A stretch of 64,000 bases of DNA, taken from the NCBI GenBank assembly GCA_947034885.2, contig OX344751.2, positions 620,001 to 684,000 of the forward strand, written 5' to 3'. Numbering within the stretch: position 1 is the stretch's first letter; every line of letters starts with the position of its first letter. Under the pieces are notes generated by a model that saw only the letters and a program-made list of their open reading frames with translations, did no database searches and was not told where the DNA came from. This DNA comes from Thuidium tamariscinum. Lineage: Eukaryota; Streptophyta; Bryopsida; Hypnales; Thuidiaceae. Position numbers and translations under genes: made by a program. Shown in pieces: positions 44,681 through 57,246 of the stretch.

Positions 44681-45595
44681 TACTAAGAAACTCAAGTCTT
44701 ACTTTATCCACATCTATGGGGTGGTTGGAGGAAGCTCAACCGATGTGGATATAATAAGATGTGAACTTCAAAGTCAAAAGTGGAGTTCACCATATCTTTC
44801 TGAGGTGGTAGGAGGTATCCCTACCCACATAGGACACGTTTTACCACCTCAAGAGGATGTGGTGAAGTCTATTTATCACTTTAAAATTATTAAAATATTT
44901 TTTTCATCCTCTTCCTTGAGAGAAGATGACACTATAATTAATGCAGATGAAAATGCTTATGAACATTTGATTTTTTAAAAATTGAAATTACAAGGTCAAC
45001 AAAGGGTGAATACCTTGAAAATTGAAATAAGGGTAAAAAGGCTAGTCAACCCTTATACGTAGCAATGACCAAGACACTTTATTTGGTTGTTTGCTTTTCA
45101 AATTTGGCCATGACTAACCATTATTTTGGCTTTGGCATGCCTACCATGGGGCACCCCAAGAGGCTTGGCACAATTGATTACGATGTTTGAATGACTTAGA
45201 GAGCAACCATAGCCATACTTTTAGATACTTGAGTATCTTTTGCAAAGCATTCAATCAAACTAAGGTTTAGAGTTCAATGAATTGGGAGCTCTTGACTCAA
45301 GGAACAAGGTTGTGTAATATTTTGAGAAAGACAATGTAATAACCTCCATTGTTCAATCCCTGAATGAATGTATGGTTTCTAGATGGAGTTGTCTCAGTGA
45401 TATTGTGAGCCTAAGAGCATCCCCACATCTACTTTAAAAGTGGCTCAAATCTAGAGATTGGCTAGGCCTAACCAATTTTATTGTCCTACAGTACACATGG
45501 CCAAGCAATGGTTGGCCATAGCCAAATAGAGAGTTTTGATAGTGGCTCAATATAGATTGTTTTTGTTCTTTCAAGGTAATTATATGGCCAATTTC

Positions 45596-45900
45596 GTTAA
45601 AATGGTAGTATTCCAAATGCCATTTTTTAGACCACGAGGTTTGAACTAAAAATTGGTATCTAAGATAGGTATAGATTTTTAGACATCTACAACATCTATA
45701 GATTTCTAAAATATATGACAGATTTAGATTTAAAATCGTATGGTTTGAAACATCTTAGATAGGTATAGATTTCAGACATCTACAATACATATAGATTTCA
45801 AAAACCTATGACAGATGTAGATTTTAGAATTCAGACAACGTAGTCTGAATTGTCAAAAGTGTCAAATTAATGGAATACCGCCATTGTAATGAAATTCGCC
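45596..45900. mobile_element. 0.3-kb MITE with about 27-bp inverted ends (copy 1)
   Basis: The ends GGCCAATTTCGTTAAAATGG and, inverted, GGCGAATTTCATTACAATGG are followed by TAGTATTCC/CGGTATTCC. The interior has repeated words (ATCTACA, TAGATAGGTATAGATTT). The same ends and interior occur at 53272-53579. Confidence 0.8.
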
Positions 45901-46861
45901 ATTTATTAAAAGTATGGTTTGAATATTTTCTATAGAGAGGCATGAAAGTATGTGTTGGAAGGCATAAAAGTATGCATAGAGGAAAATAAGGGGTTTGAGG
46001 CTTATGCACACCCTCTAGCCATGTCTCCACCTAATATCTTTATAAATAGAAAGAACTTCTTGAACATTGACAAATTCCAACTTATTACAATAATGGTATT
46101 AATCATCTTCAATCCCACTACTTAAACTATAAAGAGAATATTATTATTCACATAACTATATGCAAATTTGAAAATATTTTCATTCAAATAACATTTCAAA
46201 AATATCATGAAACAAATTCAAGAAAAGTTCTAGGCTTAAACATCATATGATAAGAAAAATTCCCAAATTCCTTGATTCTAAGGTAGAAAACAATAGTGAA
46301 AACACCAAAATGAATTGAAATGTGAATTTGGACTCAACAAATTACACAATTGGTTTGTAACAAAGTCATGAAGTATTTAATGATGTATATATTCTACAAA
46401 ATGCAATAATCTTGAAGGGGCTTGCATGCAATGTTTAAATTAGAAGAAATTAGAAGAATTTATAAGGAAATTTCTGTTCAAAAGATGAAATTCTGTTCAT
46501 TTTGTAAATCACATAAATCAGACTTTGCAAAGAGATTCAAAAATATAGGACCAAGGTCCAAGTATTATATCCAAAAAGAATCATCTCAAATTGGTTCTTA
46601 AAAGTACAATTAATGACTTCTACACCAAGTTCATCTTTGCAATTTATATAAAGAATGCTATGGAATTATTGGATTCAAAACCTACCACAAATTTATAGAT
46701 TTTTGAGTTGGTTTCTATGGCCATCATCCCATCTATTCTACTTTTGTATAATATAATATTCTAAACATTTCACTAGGTTTAGGGTTAAGCATAGACTAGA
46801 GTTCTACTCACTTACTATGTTACTACTGCTTTTGGGAATTCAAATTTGAATTGGAAGTAAT

Positions 46862-47212
46862 TCATTGTGATGGTGGCCCAGGAAGTCCCTTTACGCAATG
46901 ATGTTTGCATGGTGTATGTGAATGCGTTCCAGTTTTTGGATTCCTTGTACTTTTTGGCTTAGTTGTTGAAGATGAAGATCCTCCACCATTAGGGTCAAAA
47001 GGGCCATGAGGTCCATGAGGGTCAAATCCTTGGCCAAATGGACCTTGAAGGCTTCTCCCTCTTGGTTGAAATTGAAGAAGCTTTCTTGGAAAATTGAAGT
47101 CCTTTTCATTTGCCACACCATGGAAACATACAAAGATTGATGTGGTTATTAGTATCATGAGGGCCAAAGTCAAGATGACTTTTCTTACCATTGTTTGACC
47201 AAACAATGCCAT
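46862..47212 (-). CDS. Candidate small secreted peptide precursor, 116 aa
   Basis: A short frame with a clear N-terminal signal sequence (hydrophobic 11-31, VILTLALMILITTSIFVCF). A Gly/Pro/His-rich mature part follows (FDPHGPHGPFDPNGGG), then a Ser/Thr/Lys-rich linker and a short C-terminal segment with two cysteines (PCKHHCVKGLPGPPSQ). This layout is typical of plant secreted signalling peptide precursors, but I cannot assign CLE, RALF, CEP or another known class. The second Met (residue 8) is an alternative start. An AT-rich TATA-like stretch lies about 90-100 bases upstream on the same strand. There is no homolog in the window. It could be non-coding, but the clean signal peptide makes chance less likely. 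Confidence 0.5.
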   Translation of the reverse strand: MALFGQTMVRKVILTLALMILITTSIFVCFHGVANEKDFNFPRKLLQFQPRGRSLQGPFGQGFDPHGPHGPFDPNGGGSSSSTTKPKSTRNPKTGTHSHTPCKHHCVKGLPGPPSQ

Positions 47213-48695
47213 TTATTGAAGAGGAAGTTGCACTAAATTGATTGTTGAACTTATAAACTAGAGAATGATGGTCCAATGATTTGAAGACAATATACTTGAA
47301 ATATATTAAAGAAACATGTGTTCCAAGATGCATAGAAGTTGGACAAATGTCCTTTTTTATATAAAAAATAAAATCAAAGTAAAAGATTTTAGGAAAAAAT
47401 AAATGGAGATTAAAGCACAAAATAAAAGTAGAATAAGTAAAAAAAAAGTAATATTTTTTAATATTGATTTAAAAAATTGAATTAGACAATGGATAAAAAT
47501 GAAGAATAAAAAATTATGGTTTTGGATATTTGGGCATTTTGTAGGTATTCCTTTTTATTCTATGGACAAAGGACTACGAGTGAATTATTTTAGAAATCAT
47601 ATTAACATTTGAATTTTGTTTAAATTTTCTTTGACTTCTTTAATTATTTCTCTAATTCATGGTGGAAAGGTGGATAAACCTTATTTCTACAGGGACAATA
47701 ATAGAAATTGGGGACCTTGGGAGAATTTCTAGAAGGCTATAAGATGAAAAATAAGTATTTTTTCATCTAATTTTTGGGGAAGTCGTTTGAATTTATTTTA
47801 AGGGAATAGTTTTGCACATTCTTTCATTGTAGTATTATTGACTTTTCTAAAGAATTCAACACTTAATTTACAAGACCTTCCTAGAGTGTGTTTTGAATAT
47901 GTCTTGGTCTTTCCTGTTGATGGGAATTCTATCCATGAAAATAATATTTTTTGAAATTGATTCCACCTAATGAAATGAAGCCTATAAAGTGTAGTTGTTA
48001 CTTCAATTCAATATTCTAAAATATTCATAAAATCCAATAGTGAATTTCAATATGAATTTTGGTTTTGTAATAGGTTTTGTTATTTTCTAATTTTAGAATG
48101 ATATATCAAAATAAATTCAATCTACCTCTTATTATGTCTCATCTTGAAATGAAAAAATAATATGGAACAACTTTTAAATTTCTCTAACAATATCCACAAT
48201 TGATTCAGTGACCACTACATATTGATTTAGCAAAGATGTAAAATCTATTACACAACCTCCTATAGCCTATAGGGGCGGTTTGAAGAAATAGATCGCAAGT
48301 TACAACCAACTATTATATCATGCTTCTTCTCATCTAGTGAGACATTGGAAGAAAATTGGCCCATTGAGGTAATGAAAATTGTAAATGTTTTGGAGTATAA
48401 CAAGGTGAATAACTTATGGTAGGGTGGTTTTCTTTACATGTTTTCAACAAGTTTTCAACATTAAAGTGTCAAAAAATGTTGTGAAAAATCTTATCCTTCA
48501 ATACTTTTGTGTCAATAGCATTGGAAAGAGTCTTAAAAAGAGTGGCCTAAAAAGTGTCCAAAATATTTATAATTTTTTTTCTTTAGAAGACTATGAAAAA
48601 AGGGGTCCCTAATCAACATTAGATGAACTAATTTGTCTTTATTGTAGAAAAATTAGAATTTCATATGTTGATAAGGTAATTCTTCAAACATAGTC

Positions 48696-49086
48696 AAAGT
48701 AGAATTTCAAACCTCATTTAGGCATAGTAGAATAAATTTTTTCAAAAACTTTGGACTAAAAAACAATGAAAAAGAAAACTTAGTTTCATCTCTAAAAATC
48801 CATTTGATATTTCATGTCCCAATATAAAGTTATATACAAATATCAGAAAAGGGTTGGAAGGGACAATTCTTTTGAAAAATTGTAGAGAATAAGTTTTAAT
48901 TTGTCAAAAGAATTGTCCCTTCCAATCCTTTTCTGATATTTGTATATAACTTTTTATTGGGACATGAAATATCAAATGGATTTTTAGAGATGAAACTAAG
49001 TTTTCTTTTTTATCTTTTTATAATTCATAATTTTCTTAAAAGTTAAATTTTTATGCCTAAATGAGGTTTGAAACCCTACTTCAAAT
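48696..49086. mobile_element. Foldback element with arms of about 180 bases
   Basis: Near-perfect inverted arms, 48696-48876 and 48904-49086, around a loop of about 30 bases. Examples are GGGACAATTCTTTTG versus CAAAAGAATTGTCCC and CATTTGATATTTCATGTCCC with its inverse. A related, more diverged foldback lies at 52424-52735 (shared ACCTCATTTA outer word). Confidence 0.8.
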
Positions 49087-50133
49087 ACAAAATCTAATCA
49101 ATCATGACTTAACTATGAGCGGTTAAGTTCCTACTCATTCTAATTTATGTATCTTATATGGTTTGATCTACCTTCTACCATCCCACTTGTATAAAGAAGT
49201 TGTTATCCCCCCACTTCTATCACCAATCCAAGTGACACTCAAAGTTCAATTGTTCACAATTTATTGAACTACTATAAATATAGTGCCAAGTTTTGTAAAA
49301 TTCAATTTTTTAGTCTTATCTAAATAATAGTTTTGCCTATATGGTAGCCCTACCTTGTGGCGGTTTTTGGCTTTTTGCCTTTGTCACACTTTATGAATTT
49401 GAATTTTCTTATGTCCAGAATTTGATCAAATTTTGAAAAAAAACAAAACACAATTGTTGATTACGTGTCCAAGTCAAGATGTCCTAATCAATAGACATAA
49501 TCAACATATATCTCTTCATGAAATTTTTTTTCTTGTATTGAAGAGGGGCTATCTAAATTTTTTTGCCTACCTATCCTACCAAAGTTATTCTTGTAGCTAT
49601 AGGCAACAAACACACAAGCAATGGAATTTGAACCCCTCACCTTGTGATTAATAGTAGGAATTCTTTATGTCTTACAACATATATCCATTTGGAGATTTTT
49701 TGAAATTTATATTAGAGGATACATCGATTAAGCAAATTTTGTAGAATTGATCTCATTAGGTTTTAGGATGAAGATACCCTTAAAATATTTTACTTATTAC
49801 CCTTACTTATATTTCTTTAAAAAACAAGATGAAGCCAAATCAAATCTAAATTGTTTTGTATTTTTTGACCTTTGTGTAATTAGTTGAATTTTTAAAGGGA
49901 GATACTTTGTTTTTGACACTCATTTTGATAAGAAAATTTTGAAAAAAAATATAACACCAATTTTAACACTTTAATTTATAAAACTTCAAGGTTGAAAAAA
50001 GAGTTGAAATGTTTTGAAATTCATGACATTTCATTTTTCAATGTTGGAATGCAAAAAGTGGTGGAAAAAATATCCAAAATAGACTACTGAATATAAGTAT
50101 TCAAGAAAGTAAGTAATGATTAGAAGATCTTAA

Positions 50134-51360
50134 CCAATGGTTTTGACTATCTTTTCACCAAAACCACTCCAAAATTGCCATTTCTAATACATGAACTAAA
50201 ACTTAAAAAAGAAAATATGTTTTGATACATGTAACCATAGGATCTTTTAGTAAGCTTGTTTGCAAGGATGTAGAAAAAATTTCAGAATCTTTCACTGCGT
50301 AGATTGCAAGATAATAGCATTTGAGTTGATAAAATCATTTTTTTGGCCTTGTAAAAAATCAAGAAGCTGTACTTCACAAGGTCACATTTGTTTGAAAAAA
50401 GTTCAAATTGGTGGTCACTCTTTGGATTCATTCTTAAAGGCAAGTTGAGCAGTTGCCTACATGCTTAAGAAATTTCAAATCATTTGAAATTGTACAACAT
50501 ATAAGAAAAAAAATAGTGAGTAGAAAGAAGTAGAATCTGAGCCCAAATACTAAATTCTAAACAATTTATTTATGGAATTGAAAAATACCAATCCCAATGA
50601 TGAAAATATTGTAATAAAAAATCTACACCTATTGTTTTTATTTTATTTAAAAAATATCATAAATTGAATTAAATAAAGAATTTTAAACTTTTTGTTGTTG
50701 TTTAGAAATTCAATAAAACTAGCCACAAACTACCACAAACTCTATAACTCATTAGATGTTTTCTCAAGGATTAGAAGATTGTTTCAAGCTCGTTCCCAAT
50801 GCTGCAAACAGTCAGAACAAAAAATAATAATAAAATAAAAAAACATTTTTTTAATTAAATTTTTTTTGAGAAATATTTATTATTTTATTATTTTATTCTT
50901 GTAAATCTGAAGTGGCACTTTCTCGGCCACATCAGATCACAGATGTAGCAGAGTACCCCATCGTTTTCATAGTCGGGAACTCGCAGTCTTCTAACTAGCA
51001 GAAAAAACATCTAGTGCCTCATAACTTTTGACTCATTGATCAAAATTGAATGATTCAAAGCTTTCCATTTAGATAAAAGTCTAGAAAATCAATTTCAAAT
51101 TTTTATTTTGTAAAAAAATAAATTTTTTAAAGAGTTTTTTTTATTCCTTGAACTGCCCATCAAGTAATGAAAACTACATATCTTACAATAACTTTTTAAC
51201 TGTGTAGTCAAAAGTTATGAAAATTGTTGGGCCTTGAAGAAACTCCTTGGGTACATGCTCTGTGAAAAATTTTAAGAAAATTAAAAAAAAATATCTCAAT
51301 TCATAGTGAGTTGCCCAAAATTGCTATGCTGTCAAAAAATGCAATTTGGGCATTTAGAGG
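50134..51360. mobile_element. TTAA-flanked repeat family member (1.2 kb)
   Basis: TTAA lies at 50130-50133 and 51361-51364. The right end GCATTTAGAGG matches the family, while the left end (CCAATGG) is degenerate. It is collinear with 33144-34091 and carries an extra block around 50815-50990 with low-complexity and GC-richer sequence. Confidence 0.5.
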
Positions 51361-51364
51361 TTAA

Positions 51365-52167
51365 CTCCTAAATGCCCAAGGCACCATAATCTGTTGTTTG
51401 CAAAACGTTGAAGTTAAATAAAACCTAATGAATTTTTTATTTTTAGTAGTTTATCTTTTTGAAGAGTTCTTTTTGAAGTCTAGTTTCAGTGTCAAAAATA
51501 TGATCTAGAAAATGAATGATAGTGATTTTTCTATTCAAGATTTTATGCAAGGGTATTCATTGCAATCTTGACTTTCCATAGTGTTGAGAGCTCTTGAAAA
51601 TGAGCCTCAAGTACACTAGATCTTGGAGAAAAAATCACATTCAAAATTCATTTACAAAAATTGTAAAGTAGATTTTGAGAAGCCATAAATCAATTGGAGT
51701 TACACATGTTAGGAACTTTGACCTCATATTTTTTTGGTCACCAACTTTTCAGATTTGACTTGCAAAAATAAGTGATAGAAACACTTTACATCACTTTTGT
51801 AGTTTTAAAACCCTCATGGTCAAACATTATAATATTTCACTCCGTAAGTGATAATGTTGTGTTTTCTTTCCCTATGTAATCTCTAACATGTCCAGTTTGA
51901 ATTTTTAAGATTAAAATTTGAAAAGATTAACTACTAGAAAACAAGGCCCAAATTAACTAAAATTTGAGGTCCAAATCAACTCAAAATTGTTTGAATCAAC
52001 ATAACTATATTAGAATTGTCCAAATCAAGATGTCCAAATCAACTAAATTTCTCTTGATCCAAGTGTATTTTCTAGTAGTGATTGGTACAACTTATCAAAA
52101 TATCGGCATTTTGTTCAACTTAGAGCAAATTCCAATAAACTCAGAATAGGCCTTGGACATTTAGGGA
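51365..52167. mobile_element. TTAA-flanked inverted-repeat element (0.8 kb)
   Basis: The ends CTCCTAAATGCCCAAGGC and, inverted, TCCCTAAATGTCCAAGGC match over 18 bases with two mismatches. TTAA occurs at 51361-51364, shared with the neighbouring element, and at 52168-52171. Its interior includes the dispersed 90-bp module at 51825-51905. No transposase is visible. Confidence 0.7.
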
Positions 52168-52423
52168 TTAAATCAAGAGAAATTAGAGTCAACTACACTA
52201 GTATTAGAAACTTTGACACTTTGAATCAATTATCAATTTATGATTTCAATGTTTATCATCGAAGAAATGTTATAGTAAAATGAAGAAGGTATTTCATTGG
52301 CATTTACTGAAAATTGTGGGTGGAGGGGTTGCTTTTATAGTAAGTTCTATTTTCCTTCATCAATCCTCAAAGCAAGTATGGAATACCTTTTAGATAAGAC
52401 TAGCTTTATTTATTTTTAATTGT

Positions 52424-52735
52424 GAAAACCTCATTTAAGAATAGTGGAATCAATAGTTTTTTCAAAATAAAAAATAAAAATGTGGGAAATCAAGCTAAAT
52501 TTCACCTTCAAAAATCCTTCAATGATTCAAAGCATCCAATCAAAAGTTGTCCCAAAGCTTGAAGGGGTTGGAAAGAACATTTCAAACCTCTTCTTTGAAC
52601 TTTGTCCATAACTTTTGATTAGAGGTTTGAAATCATAGAAGGATTTTTGGAGATTAAATTCAGCTTAATTTTTAATTTTTTTAGTTTATTTATTTTAAAA
52701 AAATAATCCTAATTATACGTAAATGAGGTTTAAAA
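52424..52735. mobile_element. Foldback element related to 48696-49086
   Basis: The arms pair through AAACCTCATTTA versus TAAATGAGGTTT and through CAATCAAAAGTTGTCC versus inner inverse sequence (AACTTTTGATTAG). It is more diverged than the copy at 48696. Confidence 0.6.
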
Positions 52736-53271
52736 TTATACTTTGAACATAGTTCCTATTTTTTATTTAACTCAACAATTGAGCTCTTTACATGTTGAAT
52801 ATGAATTTTGGTACCTCCTACTATTCTACTTGTGTGAACTTGTCTTCTTACTACACAATAATCATTTACTAGCTTAATTGTGAAGCTATGTGAGGGACAT
52901 GTAGTCAAGGTGAGTAGCTCCAAATCAATATGAATTGACTTTTCTAATAGTCATAATTACTATACATTTAAGGTTAGATGGTAAACTTTCAATGTCTATT
53001 TTCAAAAATTCTTTGTCTAAAAAGATTGGCTTGCTAGATGCTTAGAATATTTGTGTATATCAATATACCAAAACTAAAAGCCATATCATTACATTGCTAA
53101 CTTTGGCTTCTTATATAACTATAAGTATCTATAAAACTTGAATTATTTTATTATTTAAGATTCATGGATATTTCAATATAGTGGCACATTGACTTTTTGT
53201 TATTTTTACGCTTTGCACTAGTCTTTTGGTTTTCATAGTAGTTTGGAGCTTTAGAGGTTTGGTGAAATGAT

Positions 53272-53579
53272 GGCGAATTTCGTTAAAATGGTAGTATTCC
53301 ATTAGTTTGACACTTTTGACAGTTCAAAATGCATGGTTTGAAATCTAAAACCGTCATAGATTTTTGAAATCTACATGTATTGTAGATGTATGAAATCTAC
53401 ACCTATCCAAGATGTTTCAAACCATGCGGTTTAAAATCTAAACGTATAATACATTTTGAAAATCTACATGTGTCTTAGATGTTTGAAATGTATACTATTC
53501 TTGAATGTCAATTTTTTGTTCAGACTATGCAGTCTGAAAAATGGCATAAGGAATACCACCATTTTAACAAAATTTTCCG
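53272..53579. mobile_element. 0.3-kb MITE with about 27-bp inverted ends (copy 2)
   Basis: The ends GGCGAATTTCGTTAAAATGG and, inverted, CGGAAAATTTTGTTAAAATGG are followed by TAGTATTCC/TGGTATTCC. It has the same interior words as 45596-45900 in the opposite orientation. AATGAT occurs just outside on both sides and may be a target duplication. Confidence 0.8.
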
Positions 53580-55101
53580 TAATGATTTAGAGAGAATGAA
53601 GAATTACCAACCATAAGCGAAAATAAAAATCACTACATACCTTTGCAACCAAAATCATGGCAAATCTACCTTCAGTTGATAGTAGATATTATGAGGGGCC
53701 AAAAGAAATTACAAATTAATGATCGAAAAGATGATTTATAAACATCCCACCTAAACATCTAAGAAGCTATTTATTCTAAATATACAATGAAACATTTCTT
53801 ACAACTTCAAAATAGAAGTGTTGTCATATGCAAGGATCAATAAATGTAGCATCTAGGAACAAAATACACTATTTGATGGAGTGGTGCAATACCTACCCCA
53901 ATGAAAGTAGTACTTAATTATGTACAAATTTGAACATTTGAATAATGTCATTCTAATCACTAATCTAAGTGCTTCTTCCATTTCAAGTAGTGAGGTAACA
54001 ATACTTAAGAGCATCTCCATATTTGCATTGCGAGAGACACAAATTGCATGAATAAAGGGATTGGGTGATAGTTACTATCTTGTGGTAAATGTGGCCACGT
54101 CCAAAACATAGCCAACCATGTCTAAATTTAAGGAGCAAACGGCCACATGGAGACATATGGTTGAGACTCAAAATGGGGTTTAACTATCCATTTGATTTTA
54201 ATTTTGAAAAACTAATCCCTTGCTATTCTTCTAATTTCAATTTTTTTTTAAAAATGAAATGCTTATAGGCATTTTCATCTATAGTGAAGATAACTTTACT
54301 TGTCTCAAAAAAGAAGATGAAAAAATATTCTTCATCTTTGTTTGAATTTTGAAGTCAAAATTTGTGTGTATTATATCTTTTTGGAGCTAGTGGTAAGGGA
54401 GAACCACCTATAAGCGATCAACACCCCATCTCCAACATGTAGACTTCATTTATTTCCAGTAAGGTTGGAACAAATTTCCAACTAGAGCTTGGAATGCATG
54501 TTTTTTGTTTTTTTAAGGATGGGACTAATAAGCTTATAACATATGTTCCAAACTAGTAACTAAGGCAATATAAAGTAATGAACAAGAATGGAATTCTTCA
54601 ATTATTGTATTTGAAAGAGTCTAGACAGTGGCTATAGATTTGCATCACTTTTGGCCTTTCAAAATTCATAGTAATTTTAGTTCATGTTATAAAATTACCA
54701 AACTTCTTACAATCCCTATCATTCTGTTGTTGTACCTTTGAAAATATTCATTTTGCCTTATACTACATGAGATCATGTCTAAAATACCTTAAATGATCAA
54801 TTATAGGTGATTCTACCTTAGGAGGTGTCTCCATGGTCACATGGGTTGGAACTCCTACTACTACACCAAGAAAATGTAGTTGGCTCTACTACACACTTGA
54901 AAAGTCATGTCTTACTTTATCTACAAGGAGTGGTTGGAAGTTATTTAATCCATGTGGATAAAGTAAGATATGAGTTTGTACTAGGGCAAAACTCTACATA
55001 GGCTCAAACACCACTTCCTTCCACCCCTTATGAATATTGTGAGTCTTGCTCCATTACATGCTCTGAGCAAAGAAAAAAAAATCACATCATCTTCAATTTA
55101 A

Positions 55102-56024
55102 CCCCTAAAGGACCAAGGCCTTTTTTCAGTCAAAAACCTCTCAAAACTGCCATTTCTGTTGCATTCATCCAAGAAAACAAAAAAAATATTTTTTTTAAGA
55201 ATCTAACCGTAGGATCTTGTACTTAACGTGATTGAGATCAAGTGGTAAAAATTTCATGAAGTTTGACCGTACAGATTGGAAGATATGAGCATTCAAAGTT
55301 GGAAATACAAGTTTTTTTGAACTGTGGTTTGCAATTTCAGATGACTTTGACTGGAATTTGTATTAAAAAATTGCACTATAGACTTTGAATTTATAATTTT
55401 TTGTGTTAAGAAATTGAGTTGAGAGTCTAGGAAAAAAATTTCACACAAAAAACACTTGATTTTCATTCTTTAAAAAATTGTTAAGTAGATGTAGGTCCAA
55501 GATTGAAAGAAAAACTAAATGGTTAATAACTCTAAGATGGGATTGAAATACAATAATCCCAATGGTGAGATTGTTCTAGAAAGTAAACATAACCTTGTCC
55601 AACAATTTTTTTTGAAAAATTGTGAAAATTGCATTAAAAAATGAATCCTATAAGTTATTTTTTCAAGAAGTTGTTTAGATTGCCCGAAAAACAAGATTGT
55701 CCATAACTTTCTCATTATAAGTCCAAATAGAGTGAATCAAAGCTTCACATGTAGGCAAAAATATATTATTTTAGAAAAAAAATTAAAAAATTAAATTTTG
55801 ACTTTTTGCAAAAAAAAAATTCTGCCCGCCGAATGAAAATTTGGGCTTTTTGTGGTATAACTTTTTCTCCCGGTCACCAATTGAAATAAAAATTACATTC
55901 CCATGAAGCTAATCAGTTTTCCTATCTTATGAGAAAGTTTCAAAAAGATTCATTGAAAATTGAGGTCTACGGAACCTGCCCGAACTCCAAATTGTCCCCC
56001 GAGGGGACAATGGTCCTTTAGGGG
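55102..56024. mobile_element. TTAA-flanked inverted-repeat element with perfect 14-bp ends
   Basis: CCCCTAAAGGACCA at the left is repeated exactly inverted at the right (TGGTCCTTTAGGGG). Both sides are flanked by TTAA (55098-55101 and 56025-56028). TTAA duplication with CCC-starting ends fits the piggyBac superfamily. It is 923 bases, with no transposase. Part of the interior recurs at 27718-27960 inside the giant hAT. Confidence 0.8.
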
Positions 56025-57246
56025 TTAAGTATGAGGCAAAATAAACTAAGCTCCTTGGTCAAAGTGCTTGTCCCTCTTAAAGTGCTACCTTCACCATTTT
56101 GTAGTGAGACAAATAACTACCACACAACCTGACCACAATTGAAGAGCATTGCAAAGAGCTTGATTTTGAGTCTCAGCTTTGCACCAACCGCAGGGATGCT
56201 CTTATACCGTCTAAATATGTACTGGGATGTAAAGTTGAAGTGCAAAGGCTTTTTTGGAGATCTTGTACACACAATTCTTGTGCAATGGATTTTGCAAACA
56301 CCGTAGGAAATAACGATGAATTTTACAGTGCTGACAATCGGTGTACCCAAAATCAATCTGAGGCTCTGTAGGAGGGTGCGCATAACCTGTAGGGGTTAGG
56401 GGTTGGTTTCTAAAATCAAGGAGCAGTTACCTGTACTGTAGTCTTTTTGCACTCCTGTTAGGGGTTCGCTTTCTTCATTGCAGTTGAGGCCGAAACTTGG
56501 AGCCTCGGATACTCTCAAGGTGCACTCTAAATACTTGATGGATGCCACCCATACAATTTGCGGACTTTGTAGTCCTTCAACCTTCCCATCAGAGTTGCTA
56601 ACAAGTGGAAGAATGCTTCTCAAAACTGCGATTTGTACTGGTTGTGAACGTCGGAACCAGACTGCAGTGTGTTTTACATCTAACTCATATTTCACGTTTT
56701 CATAATCTGCAGTCTTCGAAGTAGCTGTTACGGGATAGCTTTCTATCACTCTTCATGCTTTCGCAAGTATTGTCTGGGCCGCAATAGGCTAGTGGCAATT
56801 CCTAGGATTACTTCAATTGCTGGTCCTCCAAGTGCCTCAATCACTGTTTCAATATTGACTCAACAGTCTTCCCAAAGCATTCCCATGTAAAACACCAAGC
56901 CATTCCTCGTTCCCAGATCGAAAGCATGTAGAGGCAACACGGCAACTAAGTCAAATCTCCGCAGAAGAATTTACAAATGATCATTTATATTACAGCAAAG
57001 ATGACACATGAAGGGCCAGCTATATCTACCCTCGTTTGGGCTACTTCTTTGAAGTGAACGAAGTCCTAGAAAAACAAAACTAAGTGAATTCAAGCTGGAG
57101 CTAAGTCACCTGGGGTAGGAATGGCCTCGTCAATTAGTGGCGTAAAAGCTTGCAAAGCATTCCCTCAATCGAGAAGGAGTCAATTATAGATCTGAAGAGC
57201 CTCAATACCAGGTTACTCCCTTACGCCTTCCTTAGGACTAAACCTC

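Larger units (their letters stand above)
40689..46861. other. Intergenic region with small inverted-repeat elements
   Basis: The first kilobase (40700-41800) has balanced composition and may hold the promoter and leader of the beta-lactamase-like gene or an unrecognised exon. A 119-residue plus-strand frame at 41410-41769 has balanced composition, but I recognise nothing in it. From 42000 the sequence is AT-rich, with inverted-repeat elements at 44521-44680 and 45596-45900. Confidence 0.5.
47213..57246. other. Repeat-rich intergenic DNA
   Basis: Mostly AT-rich DNA with at least six small inverted-repeat elements, listed separately. Nothing resembling a gene was seen up to 56100. From about 56100 to 57246 composition becomes balanced, fitting a BRR2 3' untranslated or downstream region. 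Two short minus-strand frames there (56117-56383 and 56396-56749) have no recognisable motif. Confidence 0.5.

Noticed and set aside
44721-44978. 85-residue plus-strand frame
   Set aside because: It overlaps a foldback-type repeat related to 44521-44680 and has no protein-like signature.
56117-56749. Two minus-strand frames downstream of BRR2
   Set aside because: BRR2 already ends with a normal stop at 57247. These frames show no domain and are likely untranslated or intergenic sequence.
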